From positions 2,542,001 through 2,606,000 of the forward strand of contig NZ_CP010054.1 of the NCBI RefSeq assembly GCF_000801315.1: a stretch of DNA of 64,000 nucleotides. Reading direction: 5' to 3'. The stretch is from Hymenobacter sp. DG25B (GTDB lineage: Bacteria; Bacteroidota; Bacteroidia; Cytophagales; Hymenobacteraceae). The translations under genes were made by a program, and so were the position numbers. The notes under the pieces are model-generated. The model was not told the origin of the DNA. It did not search any database and was given only the letters and a program-made list of their open reading frames with translations. Every line of letters starts with the position of its first letter. Position 1 is the first letter of the stretch. Of this stretch, positions 9,209 through 16,412 are shown one piece after another.

Positions 9209-9340
9209 AGTGAAGCAACGGAGAAGAGCCGCGCCCCTTTTGCAGGGAATTGTGTGGGCTAGGGTTAAAATTTTTGTGCCTGATAAACAGCCATTAGAGT
9301 GCTTCCCGGCATTTATTTTGCGGTTTTTTTAGCGCCGGAG

Positions 9341-9371
9341 TTGTGTAGTCGGGAAAGGCCCTCTACATTTG
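9341..9371 (+). promoter_or_regulatory. Promoter of tRNA-Asp (TTG-N20-TACATTTG)
   Basis: TTG at 9341-9343 and TACATTTG at 9364-9371 are 20 bases apart, as expected for the Bacteroidota housekeeping sigma factor. The box ends 43 bases before the mature tRNA, leaving a short 5' leader. Confidence 0.6.
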
Positions 9372-9414
9372 CATCACAATAACGGAAAACACACGGTCTT
9401 CCGGTAAGTAAAAC

Positions 9415-9488
9415 GGTTCGGTAGTTCAGTCGGTTAGAATGCCGCCCTGTCACGGCGGAGGTCGCGGGTTCGAGTCCCGTCCGGACCG
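9415..9488 (+). tRNA. tRNA-Asp (GTC)
   Basis: The 74-base cloverleaf has acceptor arms GGTTCGG / CCGGACC (one G-U pair), the anticodon stem CCGCC / GGCGG enclosing loop CTGTCAC, and anticodon GTC at 9449-9451. The T arm carries GGTTCGAGTC and the discriminator base is G. CCA is not encoded, so it must be added after transcription. A terminator hairpin follows immediately. Confidence 0.97.
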
Positions 9489-9523
9489 CAAAGGCCCCTC
9501 AGAGCAATCTGAGGGGCCTTTTG
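9489..9523 (+). terminator. Intrinsic terminator after tRNA-Asp
   Basis: A 13-base-pair stem (AAGGCCCCTCAGA / TCTGAGGGGCCTT) with a four-base loop and a T run begins directly after the tRNA. Confidence 0.88.
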
Positions 9524-9563
9524 CTTTTAACACGAGTATCGCTTGAGGGCTTGCCCGAGGCAC

Positions 9564-9606
9564 AAAAAAGGGATGCCTGCTCCATGGAGCAGGCATCCCT
9601 TTTTTG
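9564..9606. terminator. Bidirectional terminator after the glycosyltransferase
   Basis: A perfect palindrome of about 20 bases per arm (AAAAAAGGGATGCCTGCTCC and its complement) lies 28 bases past the minus-strand glycosyltransferase stop. Its A and T flanks would let it work in both directions. Confidence 0.88.
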
Positions 9607-9633
9607 TTGTATTCGCCGTTCCCGAGAGTAGCC

Positions 9634-10698
9634 TTAGCTGAATAAGGACAGGAAATTGGCTTCGTTTGACTTAACAGAGTAGCGGGTTTCAATGGTATTT
9701 CGGGCAGCCTCGCCAAAGCGTGTGCGCAAAGGTGCATCCTGAATCAGCCTTTCCAGGGCCTGGTACCATTGCTCAGGTGTAGAGCAGATATAGCCGTTTA
9801 CGCCATCCGTTACAACTTCTGTGTTCATGCCTACCGGCGAAACCAGGGCCGGTACCCCCAGGGCCATATACTGCAAGGCTTTGAAGGCGCATTTTCCTTT
9901 GGCCCAAGGGTCGTCTTCCAAAGGCATCAGGCCAATATTAAAGCTCAACAGATCCTTGATTTCCGTGTCTTTCCGCCAGGGCAGAAAGCGCAAGGACTTG
10001 AGCGGTAAGGTGGGCGCCTGGTTAGAAATGACCCGGAATTCAAAAGCATACTTTTGCTCCAGCCGGGCCAGCACTGGCACCACCTGCTCCAGGTATTTCA
10101 TGGTAGAATGCGTACCCGTCCACCCTATTACTATCTGTTCTGTCTGCTGGTCTTTTACTTCGTTGTGCAGGTGCAGGGTATCAATTGTGGTAGGATTGAT
10201 GTAGGCCTGCGGGTTGTACCGGGCCGCGAAACTGCGCAGGTAGGCGTTACCACAGCTCACTTTATAGGCCCACCGGCAGATGCTGCCCACTTTATCGTGC
10301 CATTTGATGCCGGCTACTATCTTATTGGCTTCCGAAGTGTTGGGAATCCAGATGGCATCATCAAAGTCATAAATAATCTTCTTCCGGAAGACGTTGGCTA
10401 TCAGCCATTCAAATACCGGCGGACCAATGGGGGACGCCTCCCGGTGAATAAAGACATAATCGTAGCCAGATAAAGTGAACAGCTGACCGATGCGGGAAGC
10501 AAAGCCCCCCAGAATACCCAGGGCCTTGGCAAACGTATGCCCCGGCTTGTATAAAATAGCCCAGGTTTTCTCCGAGACAAAGGAGGCCAGAGTATAGGTA
10601 TGGCCAGCCGCCGTCAGCAAGGGTAAATATTGTTCAAACCGAAACCGCTGGGAAGGTGCTTTCCCGTGCGGATAGGGAGTCAGGAAAAGTATATTCAT
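9634..10698 (-). CDS. Glycosyltransferase, GT-B fold (family 4-like)
   Basis: This 354-residue protein has the two-domain GT-B layout. It opens with MNILFLTPYPHGKAPSQRF, the typical N-terminal strand and loop of family 4 glycosyltransferases. It contains a YDFDDAIW motif in the linker region, an IGWTGTHSTMKYL segment at the start of the second Rossmann domain, and the donor-binding context KCAFKALQYMALGVPALVSPVG, the EX7E-like block with Lys/Ala replacing the first Glu. The sugar and acceptor are unknown. The start at 10698 fits the family; an upstream in-frame start would add 19 unlike residues. No other polysaccharide genes lie nearby. Confidence 0.88.
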   Translation of the reverse strand: MNILFLTPYPHGKAPSQRFRFEQYLPLLTAAGHTYTLASFVSEKTWAILYKPGHTFAKALGILGGFASRIGQLFTLSGYDYVFIHREASPIGPPVFEWLIANVFRKKIIYDFDDAIWIPNTSEANKIVAGIKWHDKVGSICRWAYKVSCGNAYLRSFAARYNPQAYINPTTIDTLHLHNEVKDQQTEQIVIGWTGTHSTMKYLEQVVPVLARLEQKYAFEFRVISNQAPTLPLKSLRFLPWRKDTEIKDLLSFNIGLMPLEDDPWAKGKCAFKALQYMALGVPALVSPVGMNTEVVTDGVNGYICSTPEQWYQALERLIQDAPLRTRFGEAARNTIETRYSVKSNEANFLSLFS

Positions 10699-10982
10699 TC
10701 GAGAAATAAGCTGACGCGGGCAACACACCCATGAGTAGCCACACAAAGGTACCAAAGAAAGACAGCGCCAAAGTCTACAGAGCGCTTATTGTCAACTGTT
10801 CCTTGGATTGAGCGGGAAGTAACATTCCGTACTTTTAGCCCGGGGAAATATGATTTTTGAACTAAGCCAAGAAGCATTTCTATTTCGGGAAATGCTTCAA
10901 AAATTATCCTTACCCTGAATTTTCTCATTAACTTTGTTATCCCCTTGGGATAAATACATAAGGATATACTTAAATTGGCCTC

Positions 10983-11534
10983 ATGAGACAACTTTTTCTC
11001 GCTCTCTTTCTCATTAGCACGCTGGCGGCATCCGCGCAGGTAAAATCAGAGCGCAAGCGGTATATGGTCCCAAAGAAGGACTCGGAATGCCCTTATGTTT
11101 TGAACGTAACCAAGAACACCGATGAAGACGCGGAAGTATCGGCCAGCGTAACGCGGCTGGTTTACCGCCCCTACTCAGAATTGCTGACGGAGATAAACGA
11201 GCTGAAAAAGATGAACAGCTGGGCCGATAGTACCTACCAGCGCAAGCTGAACAGCCTTCCGGCCGGTGGCCAGCTGTCGGTTACCATGTACCGTCGGGGC
11301 TCTCAGAATGCGGACCCCGCCTACCTGAGCGTGGTAGCGAAGGATAAGGAGGGTAAAGAGTTACTGAACGTTCCCTCACTCCCAGCCGGGGAAGGGCGCT
11401 TCTGGAACCGCGACCTGTACAAGAGCCAACGGGTTATTCCATTTGTTAAAACCGATTCTCCACAGTCGGTAAGGGTGTTTATTAACGATGCCAAGCTAAA
11501 GGAAGACTTTGAATACGTAGTAAATACGCAGTAA
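10983..11534 (+). CDS. Hypothetical exported protein
   Basis: The function of this 183-residue protein is not recognised. It has a signal peptide (MRQLFLALFLISTLAASA, cleavage likely after residue 18) and no lipobox, so it is probably periplasmic or secreted. The mature part is charged, contains only one Cys (in SECPYV near residue 36), and looks like a small beta-rich fold. A ready terminator follows the stop, and the 284 bases upstream are gene-free and AT-rich, so it is a single-gene transcript. Confidence 0.8.
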   Translation: MRQLFLALFLISTLAASAQVKSERKRYMVPKKDSECPYVLNVTKNTDEDAEVSASVTRLVYRPYSELLTEINELKKMNSWADSTYQRKLNSLPAGGQLSVTMYRRGSQNADPAYLSVVAKDKEGKELLNVPSLPAGEGRFWNRDLYKSQRVIPFVKTDSPQSVRVFINDAKLKEDFEYVVNTQ

Positions 11535-11565
11535 ACAGGCAGCTTGCCACTACTATATAAAAATA

Positions 11566-11606
11566 AAGAAGTCCCCGCTCTTAAGTTAGAGAGGGGACTT
11601 CTTTTT
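11566..11606. terminator. Intrinsic terminator between the exported protein and NUDIX genes
   Basis: The hairpin AAGAAGTCCCC..CTC / GAG..GGGGACTTCTTTTT has a short loop. It lies between convergent genes and can serve both. Confidence 0.8.
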
Positions 11607-11634
11607 AACCATCTGTATAAACACCTAATCAGGT

Positions 11635-12159
11635 TTAATCCGGCTTAGATTGCAGCTGCGCCCATTGAATAGCTAGCCAGGTTTTGCCATCCTGAATAGG
11701 CTGCTGAAGTAGCTTATCCAATGGCAGGCGCACTATCTCTATCTTCTCATTTTCGGCAGCAGCCCCGCCGCCTTCCGCGGTTTGCCGGCTTACTTCGGCG
11801 TAATACAAATGGATAAACTCGGCGCTATTGCCGGGCGAAGGGTAAAAGCCGGCTATCAGCTCCATTTTATCTACCTGATAGCCAATTTCTTCCATAATCT
11901 CGCGGCGCATGGCTTCTTCCGGGGCTTCTCCCTCGTGGTCTAGCACGCCGGCCGGTATTTCCAGCATCTCATCTTCGGCCCCCACCCGGTACTGGCGCAC
12001 CAGAATATATTCCTGCCGATGAGTGTCCAGAACCAGCGCGGCTACCGCCTGGCCAGGCTCAAACCGCTCCCGTCGCAACTCACAAGCACCATCCTGAACG
12101 GTCAGTTGGCTAAGCTTATAATGCCCATTATGGAGTAGTTGTCGGTGCGTAACGTGCAT
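11635..12159 (-). CDS. NUDIX hydrolase (ADP-ribose pyrophosphatase-like)
   Basis: This 174-residue protein carries a NUDIX box spanning residues 71-94 with the catalytic core REIMEEIG at 86-93. The spacer between the leading Gly71 and Glu78 is one residue longer than the textbook pattern. The preceding LEIPAG and the upstream VRQYR context are typical of ADP-ribose and related nucleotide-sugar pyrophosphatases. It should hydrolyse a nucleoside diphosphate linked to another group with Mg2+ in the cytoplasm. The divergent helicase gene begins 193 bases away. Confidence 0.93.
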   Translation of the reverse strand: MHVTHRQLLHNGHYKLSQLTVQDGACELRRERFEPGQAVAALVLDTHRQEYILVRQYRVGAEDEMLEIPAGVLDHEGEAPEEAMRREIMEEIGYQVDKMELIAGFYPSPGNSAEFIHLYYAEVSRQTAEGGGAAAENEKIEIVRLPLDKLLQQPIQDGKTWLAIQWAQLQSKPD

Positions 12160-12352
12160 AGCGAGAAGGAAGAGGTTGAACCAAATAAGGCGCTGCCGTG
12201 TCCCACTATACTGGGCCTGCTACCGCGAGGTTGGCCTGAATATAGCCGTAAGTGGCTATAGCTGGGTTAAAAACCCGACCTTTGCGGATATTACCTGCTG
12301 CTGCTCTGCCTGCAGAGGGCTGCAACCCATTTCCTTCCCTTATTTCCTGTTG

Positions 12353-13777
12353 ATGTCTTTCGACGAATTGAATCTGATTGACCCTATTCTGCGCGCCTTG
12401 CAAGAAGAAGGGTATACTACTCCTACCCCTATTCAGCAGCAAGCTATACCGCACGTGCTGGATGGCCGCGACCTACTGGGCGTGGCGCAAACCGGCACCG
12501 GCAAAACCGCCGCCTTTACCGTTCCTATCCTGCAGGTATTGCACCAGACTGCTCAGGTAGAGCGTCATTCGCAGTCCCGTATTCGTTGCCTGGTGCTGAC
12601 GCCCACCCGGGAGCTGGCCATTCAGATTGGGGAAAGCTTCGCCGCCTACGGCCGGCACCTGAAAATGCGCCACACCGTTATTTTCGGTGGTGTAGGTCAA
12701 TTGCCCCAAACCAATGCCCTGAACCGCGGGGTGGAAGTCCTCATTGCCACCCCCGGTCGTTTGCTTGACCTGATGAGCCAGGGTTTTGTGGATCTGCGTC
12801 ACATTGAAGTATTTGTGCTGGATGAAGCCGACCGCATGCTGGACATGGGCTTTATCAACGACATTAAGCGCATCCTGCCCAAGCTGCCCACCAGCCGCCA
12901 AACGCTGTTTTTCTCGGCTACTATGCCCAGCCAGATTCAGCAGCTGGCCGACAGCATTCTGCGCCCCAACCCCGTGAAGGTGGCGGTTACGCCCGTTTCC
13001 AGCACGGCAGAAACGGTAAAGCAGGCCGTATACCTGGTGGAGAAAAATGATAAGCCCGCCTTGCTGGAGCATTTGCTCGGTGATAAATCCATTCGCCGGG
13101 TACTGGTTTTCACGCGCACCAAGCACGGTGCCGACCGGGTGGTGAAAACTCTGGCCAAAGCCAGCATTCCGGCCGAGGCCATTCACGGTAACAAGTCGCA
13201 AAACCACCGGCAGCGTGCGCTGTCCAACTTCAAAGCCGGCTCCACCCGCGTGCTGGTGGCAACCGACATTGCGGCCCGCGGCATTGATGTGGATGAGCTA
13301 ACCCACGTTATCAACTACGAAATTCCGAACGAGCCCGAAACCTACGTGCACCGCATTGGCCGCACGGGTCGCGCTGGCGCCAACGGCATTGCGCTTTCCT
13401 TTGTGGAAGATGAGGAGCGCGCCTATCTGCAGGATATCCAGCTGCTGATTCGTCGGCAGATTGACGTGGTGGATAAGCACCCCTACACCAGCAGCGCGGT
13501 AGCGCCCGTGCCGCTGCATGGCGGAGCGCCCATTAAAAAGCCCAAAGGCCCGGCTGGCCGCCCCGCACGCCCTGGCCGTGGGCCCCGGGAGGAACGCCCT
13601 TCCCGCTCCCATTCTGATTCCAATGCTACTTCCCGCCCTTCACGGCCTTCCGGGCACTCAGGAGGGAATGGTAGTGGTGGCTCCGGCAACCGTGCTGCCA
13701 GCGGTGGCAATGGCGGCCCCCGGCGCTCCTTCCGCGGCGGCAACCGCTCAGGCGGTACCGGCGCAGGCACCCGCTAA
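12353..13777 (+). CDS. DEAD-box RNA helicase, RhlE-like
   Basis: This is an ATP-dependent RNA helicase of 474 residues. Motifs in order are the Q motif near 22-30 (TTPTPIQQQ), AQTGTGKT at 45-52, PTRELA at 84-89, TPGR at 133-136, DEAD at 157-160, SAT, and in the second RecA domain [10 protein letters not shown] and [10 protein letters not shown]. The C-terminus (about 385-474) is low-complexity, rich in Gly, Arg, Ser and Pro, like other RhlE tails that bind RNA. The start at 12353 ([11 protein letters not shown]) is the family start. It is one of three DEAD-box helicases in this window. Confidence 0.95.
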   Translation: MSFDELNLIDPILRALQEEGYTTPTPIQQQAIPHVLDGRDLLGVAQTGTGKTAAFTVPILQVLHQTAQVERHSQSRIRCLVLTPTRELAIQIGESFAAYGRHLKMRHTVIFGGVGQLPQTNALNRGVEVLIATPGRLLDLMSQGFVDLRHIEVFVLDEADRMLDMGFINDIKRILPKLPTSRQTLFFSATMPSQIQQLADSILRPNPVKVAVTPVSSTAETVKQAVYLVEKNDKPALLEHLLGDKSIRRVLVFTRTKHGADRVVKTLAKASIPAEAIHGNKSQNHRQRALSNFKAGSTRVLVATDIAARGIDVDELTHVINYEIPNEPETYVHRIGRTGRAGANGIALSFVEDEERAYLQDIQLLIRRQIDVVDKHPYTSSAVAPVPLHGGAPIKKPKGPAGRPARPGRGPREERPSRSHSDSNATSRPSRPSGHSGGNGSGGSGNRAASGGNGGPRRSFRGGNRSGGTGAGTR

Positions 13778-13801
13778 CTACTCGTTTAAAGGAAAGTCAT
13801 T

Positions 13802-13830
13802 AAGAGCACAGCCAGCCGGCTGTGCTCTTT
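13802..13830 (+). terminator. Intrinsic terminator after the RhlE-like helicase
   Basis: The hairpin AAGAGCACAGCC / GGCTGTGCTCTT with a four-base loop and trailing Ts lies 25 bases after the stop. Confidence 0.8.
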
Positions 13831-13941
13831 GCATATAGGGCTAGTAGCTTTCTTTCCAGGGAATCTGAAACAAATTGGCCGTTTCCGGCATTGTACCACC
13901 AGAGAAGTATCATTTTGGACTCTGCATCAGCCCTTCAGCTT

Positions 13942-14430
13942 ATGGCACAAAGCACTCTTCCGGTTATTGAGGCGCTGCGAAACACGGCTCAGCGCCTGCA
14001 GACCCAGGCTCCCTATCAATGGGGGCATATGGGGAGCTGCAACTGCGGCCATCTGGCCCAAACCATTACGCGCCTCACGAAAGGCGAAATTCATGCCCGC
14101 GCTATGCAGCGCCACGGCGACTGGGAGCAGCAGCTCACGGATTATTGCCCCACCAGTGGCCTCCCCATTGACCAAACCATTGATGAAATGCTGGCCCTGG
14201 GATTTTCCCGTCAGGATTTAACTTATCTGGAGCGTCTTTCCGACTCTCGCATTACCTCCAGGCTGCCTCTGGAGCGTCGCAACGCCCTGCGCCACAACCA
14301 GCGCGACGATGTAGTCCTTTATCTGCGTACCTGGGCCCAGATATTGGAAGATGAGCTGGTGGCCTCCATCAAGCTTCCGGAGCTTGCGCAAACGTCCGCT
14401 CCTGCCTCCGCCAGCTTAGTTAACGCATAG
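13942..14430 (+). CDS. Conserved hypothetical protein
   Basis: The function of this 162-residue protein is not recognised. It is largely alpha-helical and soluble, with no signal peptide. A compact cluster at residues 29-37 (HMGSCNCGH) with C33, C35, H29 and H37, plus C69, could bind a metal ion or be redox active; this is inference. The start at 13942 (MAQSTLPVIE) is preferred because upstream in-frame sequence overlaps the previous terminator. A strong 21-base-pair terminator follows. Confidence 0.75.
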   Translation: MAQSTLPVIEALRNTAQRLQTQAPYQWGHMGSCNCGHLAQTITRLTKGEIHARAMQRHGDWEQQLTDYCPTSGLPIDQTIDEMLALGFSRQDLTYLERLSDSRITSRLPLERRNALRHNQRDDVVLYLRTWAQILEDELVASIKLPELAQTSAPASASLVNA

Positions 14431-14447
14431 TAATAAGCCTAGCCCCG

Positions 14448-14494
14448 AAAACCCACAGCCCCGCCAGAACATGTCTGGCGGGGCTGTGGGTTTT
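14448..14494. terminator. Strong intrinsic terminator, convergent genes
   Basis: A 21-base-pair perfect stem (AAAACCCACAGCCCCGCCAGA and its complement) with a five-base loop lies between the hypothetical gene and the minus-strand small lipoprotein gene. Confidence 0.88.
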
Positions 14495-14562
14495 ACGGAA
14501 TTATGAAATTAAACCAGGACAGGTGGACATCACGCCGTAGCGCAGCCCAGAGTTAGCTCCGG

Positions 14563-14733
14563 TTAGTAGTTTACGTTGCTGCGTTGTGCCTCACGATACT
14601 GCTCAGCCCGATGGCTGCGCTTGTAAGCGGCATCAGCATTAGGATCTTTCTCGGCGTCGGGAGCCTGAGTGCAGGACGACAGGAACAGGGAAGCGCCGAC
14701 GGCGGACAACAGGAGCAGACGGAATTTTTTCAT
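14563..14733 (-). CDS. Small lipoprotein, 56 residues
   Basis: This small gene encodes MKKFRLLLLSAVGASLFLSSC followed by a short polar region rich in Ala, Asp, Lys and Arg that ends RSNVNY. The lipobox LSSC with Cys21 marks it as a lipoprotein. After processing the mature chain would be only about 36 residues, mostly charged and helical. The start codon is preceded by TACCTTTG and exactly four bases, with a TTG 20 bases further up, so this is a full consensus promoter with an apparently leaderless start. The function is unknown. Confidence 0.78.
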   Translation of the reverse strand: MKKFRLLLLSAVGASLFLSSCTQAPDAEKDPNADAAYKRSHRAEQYREAQRSNVNY

Positions 14734-14737
14734 GCGC

Positions 14738-14745
14738 CAAAGGTA
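14738..14745 (-). promoter_or_regulatory. -7 box TACCTTTG of the small lipoprotein gene
   Basis: On the minus strand TACCTTTG is followed by GCGC and then the ATG, and TTG lies 20 bases upstream of the box. This is the best complete promoter in the window and implies a transcript starting at the start codon. Confidence 0.7.
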
Positions 14746-14857
14746 AGCAGCCCGCTTCTTTCCAACAAGCCCACTTTCCGCAGTAAAAGCAGGAGCGCAA
14801 AACCCGCCGACAGTTAGGGAATGTGCGAATGCGCCTTAAGCTCTGCTGGCTTATCAC

Positions 14858-14867
14858 TACAAATGTA
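14858..14867. promoter_or_regulatory. TACAAATGTA palindromic site, 5' copy
   Basis: TACA-AA-TGTA is an inverted repeat with a two-base centre. The identical decamer recurs at 16015-16024 and a variant at 16131-16140, on both sides of the XRE regulator gene. It is a candidate operator for that regulator. Confidence 0.35.
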
Positions 14868-15420
14868 ATGTTCAGGCAAGCTATATCTGCTCATCCTTAA
14901 TGATGAGGCAAAACACCATTATTTACTTTTGTAACAATAATAACGGCTATTACTTTGCAAAAACCACTACCAAACATTTTAGCATCTACAATCCCAAGAT
15001 TTATATAACAATTTCAATCTTACAACTTAGTTAACCAGATTAGCATTACACCTTTCCTATATACATAGCCTCAACTGCGGTATAAATAAAATTATTCCAT
15101 GTAAAAGGATTTGCAAAATCAATCATATAAACACACTACTAAAGATTGAACTTATAACCCATAAGTAATTGATATATAACCAGTATTAAAGCACAATACA
15201 TAATTTTAAACAATAATTCATTTCGCTGTCAGATATTATAAATTTATCATTTAAAAGACGTATAACAGCTCGACCTAATCTATCTAAAAAGGCTTCGTAT
15301 TTGTTCCCAGACAAGCCTTCCTTAAGCTACTCTGCCAAATTGCACCGTTTCCAAGGCCTGACTATAAATACTAACGAAACGGTTATAGTCTTTGCTAAGC
15401 CAGAGTTGGCAACAACCCTA
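14868..15420. other. AT-rich gene-free stretch
   Basis: About 550 bases between the small lipoprotein and the XRE regulator are far richer in A and T than the rest of the window, especially 14880-15300. Stop codons occur in all frames and no gene of useful length is seen. The base composition contrast suggests acquired or decayed DNA, or a regulatory or non-coding RNA locus. Nothing more can be assigned. Confidence 0.5.
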
Positions 15421-15987
15421 TTACTCTGGCTGATACGCGGAGAAGGTACCATCCTGATAAAAGATGACAATGCGCCGGATAGCTTTGCCTGGTTCAGCTA
15501 TTCCAGTCAGTAAAGCGGAGGCGTTGTCCTGAGTGGGCGGAGATACCGGGAGCGGCAAAGTTGTAACCTGAGCAGAAGGAGCCTCCAGGGCCGGGGTGCT
15601 TTGAGGAGCAGCTTCCGGAACCACGTTTTTCGCTACTTCGGGCACAATAATCTTACCCACATCAGGCTGTGCTGGCTCAAATAATGAGGGTCTGGCAGAC
15701 TGTTGCTTAGGAGGCTTTTCCTTCACTACAGTTTTTTGCGCTGTTTTAAGCTCACTGTCTCCATTTGAGCTTGTACCCAGGCCCTGCATCTCTCCTTGCC
15801 CTGAAAGAAGCCAGGAAACGCTTAAATCAGGAAAGGCCGCCAGGATTTTCTGCACTACCTCCAGACTGGGCTTGTTCCGGCCAGTTAAAATGTGGCTGAT
15901 GATAGGACGTCCCACTCCAATAGCATCCGCAAACTGGGTAGGAGTAAGCTGGCGCGTGGCCAGCAGGGTTTTAATGCGTTCTACCAT
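15421..15987 (-). CDS. XRE-family HTH transcriptional regulator
   Basis: This 188-residue protein has an N-terminal XRE-type helix-turn-helix (about 5-62; ERIKTLLATRQLTPTQFADA and the recognition region GVGRPIISHILTGRNKPSLE). The middle (about 70-165) is rich in Pro, Ala, Ser and Val and looks like a disordered linker. The end RIVIFYQDGTFSAYQPE (172-188) looks like a small conserved tail module. The start at 15987 (MVERIK) puts the HTH at the N-terminus. The upstream region holds TACAnnTGTA palindromes that could be its own operators. Confidence 0.88.
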   Translation of the reverse strand: MVERIKTLLATRQLTPTQFADAIGVGRPIISHILTGRNKPSLEVVQKILAAFPDLSVSWLLSGQGEMQGLGTSSNGDSELKTAQKTVVKEKPPKQQSARPSLFEPAQPDVGKIIVPEVAKNVVPEAAPQSTPALEAPSAQVTTLPLPVSPPTQDNASALLTGIAEPGKAIRRIVIFYQDGTFSAYQPE

Positions 15988-16014
15988 AATAAGAAAAATA
16001 GCTACAGCTTTGAT

Positions 16015-16024
16015 TACAAATGTA
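16015..16024. promoter_or_regulatory. TACAAATGTA palindromic site upstream of the XRE gene
   Basis: This is the same decamer as at 14858-14867. It lies 27 bases upstream of the regulator start, where a repressor would overlap its own promoter. Confidence 0.4.
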
Positions 16025-16130
16025 GAATATCCCGTGTAATCTGTACACAACTGCTCAGAACCTCCCTTTGATTACTTATGTAACTTAATTACGATATGAA
16101 TAACAATAGTAAACTTAGGCATATTCTATT

Positions 16131-16140
16131 TACAATTGTA
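16131..16140. promoter_or_regulatory. TACAATTGTA perfect palindrome
   Basis: This perfect ten-base palindrome of the TACAnnTGTA pattern lies in the AT-rich upstream region of the XRE gene. The rest of 15988-16412 holds no supportable gene, only these sites and the terminator at 16323-16363. Confidence 0.35.
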
Positions 16141-16322
16141 TTGCATATGTAATCAGTGCTTCTCTTCTATAATGCAGCTTTTCTTGCTGCCGTCTGCCCA
16201 GGGTAACAACAGCGCCACCTTCTTGCTGGCTAGCCTTGTAGGGAGTTGGACTGTGCCGATATTCTGCACGGCTCCTATGGCCCCCGTTTTCGCACCCCTT
16301 CGATCAGAGGATTTCAAAATGC

Positions 16323-16363
16323 AAAAGCCGGCTCCACCCGTGAAGGCAGCGCCGGCTTTTTTT
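16323..16363. terminator. Intrinsic terminator after the L,D-transpeptidase
   Basis: The stem AAAGCCGGC / GCCGGCTTT with A and T runs on the outside is 50 bases past the minus-strand transpeptidase stop. Confidence 0.7.
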
Positions 16364-16412
16364 ATGAAAGACCTATGGCTGAGACCCGGTGCTACCAGGT
16401 TAGCGTTACTCG

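Noticed and set aside
10695..10991. Minus-strand frame of 98 residues upstream of the glycosyltransferase
   Set aside because: The product lacks motif or hydrophobic pattern, and it overlaps the start of the exported protein gene on the other strand and the start codon of the glycosyltransferase on the same strand.
15301..15513. Plus-strand frame of 70 residues with a TTG start beside the XRE gene
   Set aside because: It overlaps the 3' end of the XRE gene on the other strand, has no promoter or recognisable protein and lies in the AT-rich stretch.
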